This document shows, one piece after another, positions 60,109 to 64,000 of a stretch of DNA of 64,000 bases. Origin of the DNA: Clostridiaceae bacterium (GTDB lineage: Bacteria; Bacillota; Clostridia; Oscillospirales; Acutalibacteraceae); NCBI GenBank assembly GCA_016295355.1, contig JAEDLK010000001.1, forward strand, positions 40,269 to 104,268, in the 5' to 3' direction. Each line of letters starts with the position of its first letter. Within the stretch, counting starts at the first letter, position 1. Below the pieces are notes generated by a model. The model worked only from the letters and a program-made list of their open reading frames with translations, had not been told where the DNA came from and did no database searches. Position numbers and translations under genes: made by a program.

Positions 60109-62811
60109 ATGTCTTTTATGAAACAGCGTCAAGCGTTATTGCCGAAAGACCGCGGTCGGGGATGGGCAACCTTTTTGTTGGCTTTGCTGGTGGCCGGTAT
60201 CATGTTTGCTCCGTCCATCATAGCCGGACAGGGGTACTTCTTGTTTTACGGCGATTTCAATGTTCAGCAGATTCCGTTTTATCGGATGTGTCACGACGCC
60301 GTGCGTGAGGGGCGTCTTGGATGGAGCTTCGGCACCGATTTAGGGGCAAACTTTATTGGCTCGTATAGCTTTTATCTGTTGGGCAGTCCCTTCTTTTGGC
60401 TGACCATTCCCTTTGAGAGCGACATGGTGCCGTATTTGATGGGGCCGCTATTGATTCTCAAGTTTGCCTGTGCAGCCTTGACGGCTTATTTGTATTTACG
60501 GCGGTTCACCCGCACAGCCCGCGCGGCACAGTTGGGCGGTTTGTTGTACGCCTTTTCGTCTTTCTCGGTATACAACATCTTTTTTAACCACTTCCATGAG
60601 CCGCTGATTATGTTTCCGCTACTTTTGTTATCCTTTGAATGGTTGTTTACCGAAAACCGCCGGGGCGTATTTGCCTTGTGCGTGGCCTTGGCGGCGGTAG
60701 TCAATTATTACTTTTTTTTCGGTATGGTGGTCTTTTTAGTGCTGTACTGGTTCTTTAGGCGTTCTTCGGGGGCCATAGAGCCGAAACGCGGACGTTTCTT
60801 CTCTTTTTTGATAGAGGGCGTTTTGGGTGTTTTGCTGTCGGCTTTTCTACTCCTGCCGTCAGTTATGGCGGTAGCCGGCAACAGTCGGGTATCTGAACTG
60901 CAAAATGGCTGGTCGGCCATATTGTACGGACGGGAGCAAATCTATTTCCAGATTTTTCAGTCCTTATTCTTTCCGCCCGATTTGCCGGCACGGCCGGTTT
61001 TCTGTCCGGGGATCGGGGTCAAGTGGTCGTCCATAGCGGCATGGTTGCCGGTGGTCGGCATGAGCGGTGTTTTGGCATATGGCATAGCCAAGAAAGGCTC
61101 TTGGCTTAAGAAAATTTTGGTAGCCTGTGCCATTATGGCCGGCATTCCGGTGCTTAACAGCCTGTTTTCGGCACTGAATTCGGCTTATTATGCCCGTTGG
61201 TTCTATATGCCCATTCTTTTGATGGTGCTGGCCACATTGCAGGCGATGGACGACGAGTCGATTGACTGGGAAAAGGGTTGGAGGGTATCGGCCCTCTTTA
61301 CGGTGCTTGTGGCCTTGGTGGTCGGCTTATTTCCGCAAAAGCAGGGGGATGAGCTTGTCTTCGGGTTGTATGAGGATGCAGGCTCAACGGACAAGACCTT
61401 TTTGTTACGCTTTATTATCTCATGTGCGATTGCCCTGTTGTCTTTGCTGATTTGCCGGGGACTTGTTGCCTTAAAGCCCCGCCGAAAAACAATGTTCCGA
61501 GCAGCCCTTTGCGGTGTTTGTGTGATTTCTATTGCTTTCGGCACGGTCTTTTTGCACGATGGACAACAGCACTCTTCGGCTATGGAGGGCGTCATGATTG
61601 ACGCATTGATTGAATCAAAGGTAACCCTGCCCGATAGTCAGGACTGTTGGCGAATTGATGTGTATGACGGTGAGGACAACACCGGAATGTTTTTAGGATA
61701 TGACAGCATCAACGCCTTTCATTCTGTGGTGCCCCCCTCCATTATGGATTTTTACACCTTTATCGGACAAAAGAGAGATGTGGCCAGTCGGCCGGACACC
61801 TCGGTTTGGCCGATTCGCAGTTTGCTGTCGGTGAAATATTTGCTCAACTTGAAAGGAACCGACCGGTTTGTCGAAGATGACGGCACTCCGAAAATGCCCG
61901 GCTTTAGCTATATCAACACAAGCGGCGGTTACTATGTGTACGAAAACCAGAACTACATTCCCTATGGTTTCTCGTACGATTACTATATGACCGAAAGTGA
62001 ATGCGAGTTGCTCTTTGAAAAGGAACAACGACCGGCTCAAATGCTTAAGGCCATGATTGTGCCGGATGACTGTTCGTCTGAGCTGACCGCCGGCATGACC
62101 CACTACAGCCAAGAGCTGTTCAAAGGCGAGGTCACACTGGAATCTATGGTGGAACGCGATGACCGTCCGTATGAGGTGAACGGTCATACCGATGAGAAAA
62201 CCCTTTCAAAGGATGCCGCCCATTTGGCCGAAAGCTCAGCCACACTGTTTAAGAAAACCAAAAACGGCTTTAAGGCCATGGTACAGCGATCAAAGAGCAA
62301 CCTTGTCTTTTTCTCCATTCCGTATGACGAGGGTTGGCGTTGCACCGTCAATGGGACAGAGGCGCCCATAGTCAAAGCCAATGTCGGGTTTATGGCGGTG
62401 AGCGTGCCGGCCGGCTCGAGCGAGATTGTGTTTACCTACAAAACACCGTATTTAACCACCGGCTGTTTGGTTTCCTTGTTGGGACTGGCCTTGTTCCTTT
62501 TGTACCTGCCGCTGGCTGTCCTAAGTTGTAAACGGCGTGAGCGTCGGCGTGAACGTAAGGGATTGCCCGCCGAGCGGTATGCAGAGGGAGAAGCTTTGCT
62601 GGCCGACTGGAGCAAAATATATCGGCAACAAGAAAACGGCGCTCCAAATCAGGAGGAACCCCTTCATGACGAAGAAGATTTCACCGAAAACGAATGGCCG
62701 TTTGATGGGCCGTCCGATTCGCAAAAACAGGCACAGCCGCCTCGTTATCAGTCCGGCTTTAGGGTGGATTTTTTTGATGACCCTCTTGACAAACCAAAGG
62801 ATCAGCAGTAA
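60109..62811 (+). CDS. YfhO-family multi-spanning membrane protein
   Basis: Start chosen at ATG 60109 (MSFMKQRQALLPKDR), preceded by AAGGGAGG, giving 900 residues. Roughly twelve membrane helices (20-500 and one near 800) flank a large extracellular domain (about 530-790), then a basic and acidic cytoplasmic tail. GQGYFLFYGDFNVQQIPFYRM and the loop DLGANFIGSYSFYLLGSPFFW match YfhO proteins, GT-C-type membrane proteins linked to lipoteichoic-acid or lipid-carrier glycosylation. The tail (about 830-900, Glu/Pro/Gln-rich) is probably disordered. Its end contains the promoter for the TPP riboswitch. Confidence 0.85.
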   Translation: MSFMKQRQALLPKDRGRGWATFLLALLVAGIMFAPSIIAGQGYFLFYGDFNVQQIPFYRMCHDAVREGRLGWSFGTDLGANFIGSYSFYLLGSPFFWLTIPFESDMVPYLMGPLLILKFACAALTAYLYLRRFTRTARAAQLGGLLYAFSSFSVYNIFFNHFHEPLIMFPLLLLSFEWLFTENRRGVFALCVALAAVVNYYFFFGMVVFLVLYWFFRRSSGAIEPKRGRFFSFLIEGVLGVLLSAFLLLPSVMAVAGNSRVSELQNGWSAILYGREQIYFQIFQSLFFPPDLPARPVFCPGIGVKWSSIAAWLPVVGMSGVLAYGIAKKGSWLKKILVACAIMAGIPVLNSLFSALNSAYYARWFYMPILLMVLATLQAMDDESIDWEKGWRVSALFTVLVALVVGLFPQKQGDELVFGLYEDAGSTDKTFLLRFIISCAIALLSLLICRGLVALKPRRKTMFRAALCGVCVISIAFGTVFLHDGQQHSSAMEGVMIDALIESKVTLPDSQDCWRIDVYDGEDNTGMFLGYDSINAFHSVVPPSIMDFYTFIGQKRDVASRPDTSVWPIRSLLSVKYLLNLKGTDRFVEDDGTPKMPGFSYINTSGGYYVYENQNYIPYGFSYDYYMTESECELLFEKEQRPAQMLKAMIVPDDCSSELTAGMTHYSQELFKGEVTLESMVERDDRPYEVNGHTDEKTLSKDAAHLAESSATLFKKTKNGFKAMVQRSKSNLVFFSIPYDEGWRCTVNGTEAPIVKANVGFMAVSVPAGSSEIVFTYKTPYLTTGCLVSLLGLALFLLYLPLAVLSCKRRERRRERKGLPAERYAEGEALLADWSKIYRQQENGAPNQEEPLHDEEDFTENEWPFDGPSDSQKQAQPPRYQSGFRVDFFDDPLDKPKDQQ

Positions 62812-62814
62812 AAT
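62786..62814 (+). promoter_or_regulatory. Sigma-A promoter of the TPP-riboswitch/thiT unit
   Basis: Perfect TTGACA, 17 bases, TAAAAT, lying within the last codons of the YfhO gene. Confidence 0.65.
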
Positions 62815-62834
62815 AAGGACAACCGAATAAAAGA

Positions 62835-62925
62835 GGGAGCTTGATGAACTCAGGCTGAGAGGGAACCGTATTGTTCCGACCTGTAACCTGATGTGGATAA
62901 TGCCACCGTAGGGATAAGATGCTCA
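62835..62925 (+). ncRNA. TPP riboswitch (THI element)
   Basis: Class-defining elements occur in order: ACTCAGGCTGAGAGGG, a variable hairpin (GGAACCGTATTGTTCC), GACCTGTAACCTGATGTGGATAATGCCACCGTAGGGA (read in parts), and a closing arm near GATGCTC. It senses thiamine pyrophosphate; with the terminator at 62928-62961 it should shut off thiT when TPP is plentiful. Confidence 0.95.
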
Positions 62926-62927
62926 TG

Positions 62928-62961
62928 AACTCCGTCTGCCCATCGGCAAACGGAGTTTTTT
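62928..62961 (+). terminator. Riboswitch-controlled terminator
   Basis: The stem AACTCCG/CGGAGTT with inner TGCCcatcGGCA is followed by TTTTTT, directly after the TPP aptamer. Confidence 0.85.
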
Positions 62962-63043
62962 GATGCAAAGGAAAAGCGGATGCTTGTTTATTGGAAAGCT
63001 CCCCAATGCCGGGAATCTCCGGACGGTGAAAAGGGGTATTTCT

Positions 63044-63592
63044 ATGAAAAACAATCAATTAAAGACACTTTGTGAATGTGGCGTGCTGGTGGCTCTGGCT
63101 CTGGCACTGTCCTATTTCAAAATCGAACTCGGTGCCAACGGCGGTTCACTTGACTTTGTCATGGTTCCGCTTCTTCTCTTGGCGTTTCGCAACGGCCCGT
63201 TGTGGGGTGTTGGCTCGGGCATGGTCTTCGGCTTTTTGAAATGCGTTATCAGCGGCAGCCTAGGCTGGGGATTGCCTTCGGTACTGCTTGACTATGTATT
63301 GGCCTATGGCATGGTCGGCTTTTGTGGATTCTTTAAGAGAAGAATCGCCTTTTTGGAGGTCGGCACGCTGATTGCCTGCTTGGCGCGGTATGCCGTTCAT
63401 GTGTTAAGCGGTGTGGTGCTTTACGCTATCACGGCTCCCACTGAGATTATCGGCCGTACGGTGGCCAGCCCGTTTGTCTATTCGCTGATTTACAACGGTT
63501 TGTACATGGTTCCCAATACCGTGATTGCCTTATGTATCATGGCTCTTTGTCATGCGGCTATGGGCAAGAGATTGGTTAAGGATTTGATGTAA
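63044..63592 (+). CDS. thiT: ThiT: thiamine-specific ECF S component
   Basis: Start chosen at ATG 63044 (MKNNQLKTLCECGVL) after AAAGGGG, giving 182 residues with six hydrophobic helices. ThiT features include the N-terminal VALALALSYFKIELGANGGSLDFVMVPLLLLAFRNGPLWG segment (read in part), the loop that lids the thiamine site, and SLGWGLPSVLLDYVLAYG. It binds thiamine for an ECF energising module encoded elsewhere. The TPP riboswitch upstream confirms the substrate. Confidence 0.95.
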   Translation: MKNNQLKTLCECGVLVALALALSYFKIELGANGGSLDFVMVPLLLLAFRNGPLWGVGSGMVFGFLKCVISGSLGWGLPSVLLDYVLAYGMVGFCGFFKRRIAFLEVGTLIACLARYAVHVLSGVVLYAITAPTEIIGRTVASPFVYSLIYNGLYMVPNTVIALCIMALCHAAMGKRLVKDLM

Positions 63593-63817
63593 AACAGATT
63601 ATTTATGATTTGTTCACATAAAATCGATAATTTATCAATAATCAGTCACTATAATAAACACAGTGAATCAATCGGGAAACAATAACGGATCTTTTCCTTC
63701 CGCTTGTTTCAGGCCGGAGCCCTGTTGCTCACGGTCGAGCCGAACGGCAAGAGATTGTTCTTCACTTATCATAACTTGTCTGCACAAGAGTGTCCCCCCT
63801 CTGCTTTTGTGCGACGA
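63593..63817. other. Spacer after thiT
   Basis: No gene that I can support; the plus-strand 68-codon frame starting 63663 lacks a ribosome site. Confidence 0.4.
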
Positions 63818-63854
63818 AATAGAAGGCATCCGCTTTCAGCGGATGCCTTCTATT
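63818..63854 (+). terminator. Strong hairpin terminator
   Basis: The perfect 16-bp stem AATAGAAGGCATCCGC/GCGGATGCCTTCTATT has a five-base loop and a following T-rich stretch. It is the most likely end of the thiT transcript. Confidence 0.8.
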
Positions 63855-63911
63855 GTATTATGGCATTAGCCTGTTGAGGACGGAACGTCCGAAATAGACA
63901 ACCACTCGCTA

Positions 63912-64000
63912 TAATGGTTATAGATAGTCGAAATAGTGGTTAAACACACTATTTCGACACCAAATCTTCGATTTGGTAGCAAATTTTCAAAGAAAATTTG
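63912..64000 (+). mobile_element. Copy C of the multi-hairpin element (cut by the window edge)
   Basis: The first 89 bases match copies A and B: end sequence ATAATGGTTATAGATAG, hairpin TCGAAATAGTG..CACTATTTCGA, CAAATCTTCGATTTG, then AAATTTTC/GAAAATTT at the edge. Same orientation as copy A. Confidence 0.85.

Noticed and set aside
1..64000. Search for CRISPR arrays, tRNA/rRNA genes, phage or conjugation genes
   Set aside because: No regularly spaced direct repeats, no cloverleaf with a CCA-type end that I could trust, and no integrase, terminase, relaxase or transposase-like protein.

Overview
The window looks like chromosome of an anaerobic, spore-forming Clostridia-type Firmicute, probably a gut Oscillospiraceae/Ruminococcaceae relative. 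Evidence: SpoVT and CotJABC (sporulation), the Rnf complex and NfnAB (ferredoxin/NAD(P) energy metabolism), the Firmicute operon rimP-nusA-rnpM-ylxQ-infB-rbfA-nrnA-truB-ribF, AGGAGG ribosome sites and TTGACA/TATAAT promoters. No rRNA, tRNA, CRISPR array, transposase gene or prophage was recognised. Layout: 0.4-4.4 kb holds an unknown protein, an Mrp-type Fe-S ATPase, an esterase gene broken by a 210-bp hairpin element, and a RodA/FtsW-family protein. 4.5-12.4 kb (minus strand) is the rimP-to-ribF operon. 12.5-16.8 kb is a patchwork: full spoVT plus two truncated spoVT-like 5' ends, each behind the same forespore-type promoter, with an AT-rich cassette (lipoprotein, Fic protein, SHOCT-like protein) in between. 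17-18.4 kb has a FAD oxidoreductase and a gene remnant. || 18.7-25.8 kb is the most distinctive locus: one promoter, six genes, one terminator. It encodes PEP mutase with an N-terminal cytidylyltransferase-like domain, phosphonopyruvate decarboxylase, an AEP-transaminase-like enzyme, two LicC/PntC-like nucleotidyltransferases (one carrying an N-terminal winged-helix domain) and an APC permease. Together these should make 2-aminoethylphosphonate and activate it, probably as CMP-AEP, for a surface polymer or lipid; no final transferase is in the window. || 25.8-32.9 kb is glycan-related: an Ig-like/NodB deacetylase, two putative glycosidases, an AraC regulator, and a secreted CBM-like protein plus lipoprotein that share a C-terminal GIELPD tail, the first joined to its tail only through a -1 frame change at an A6 run. 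33-40.1 kb carries nfnAB, asnA, a Xre-like regulator, an alanine:cation symporter and small membrane proteins. 40.4-46.9 kb carries lepA, a YwlG-like gene, an ECF S component with a divergent, C-terminally short MocR regulator, and cotJABC. 47.1-51.9 kb has rsmI, an LCP ligase and a large putative glycosidase. || 51.9-53.8 kb is a hairpin-rich spacer with a second copy of the 210-bp element, then rpsF-ssb-rpsR. Divergent to it is rnfCDGEAB (54.0-59.0 kb), whose promoter region contains a perfect 7-4-7 Rex-like palindrome. The window ends with an HD nucleotidase, a YfhO-family membrane protein (the two separated by a symmetric bidirectional promoter), a TPP riboswitch with thiT, and the start of a third copy of the 210-bp element at the right edge. 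|| All family names come from reading translated sequence; no database search was run.
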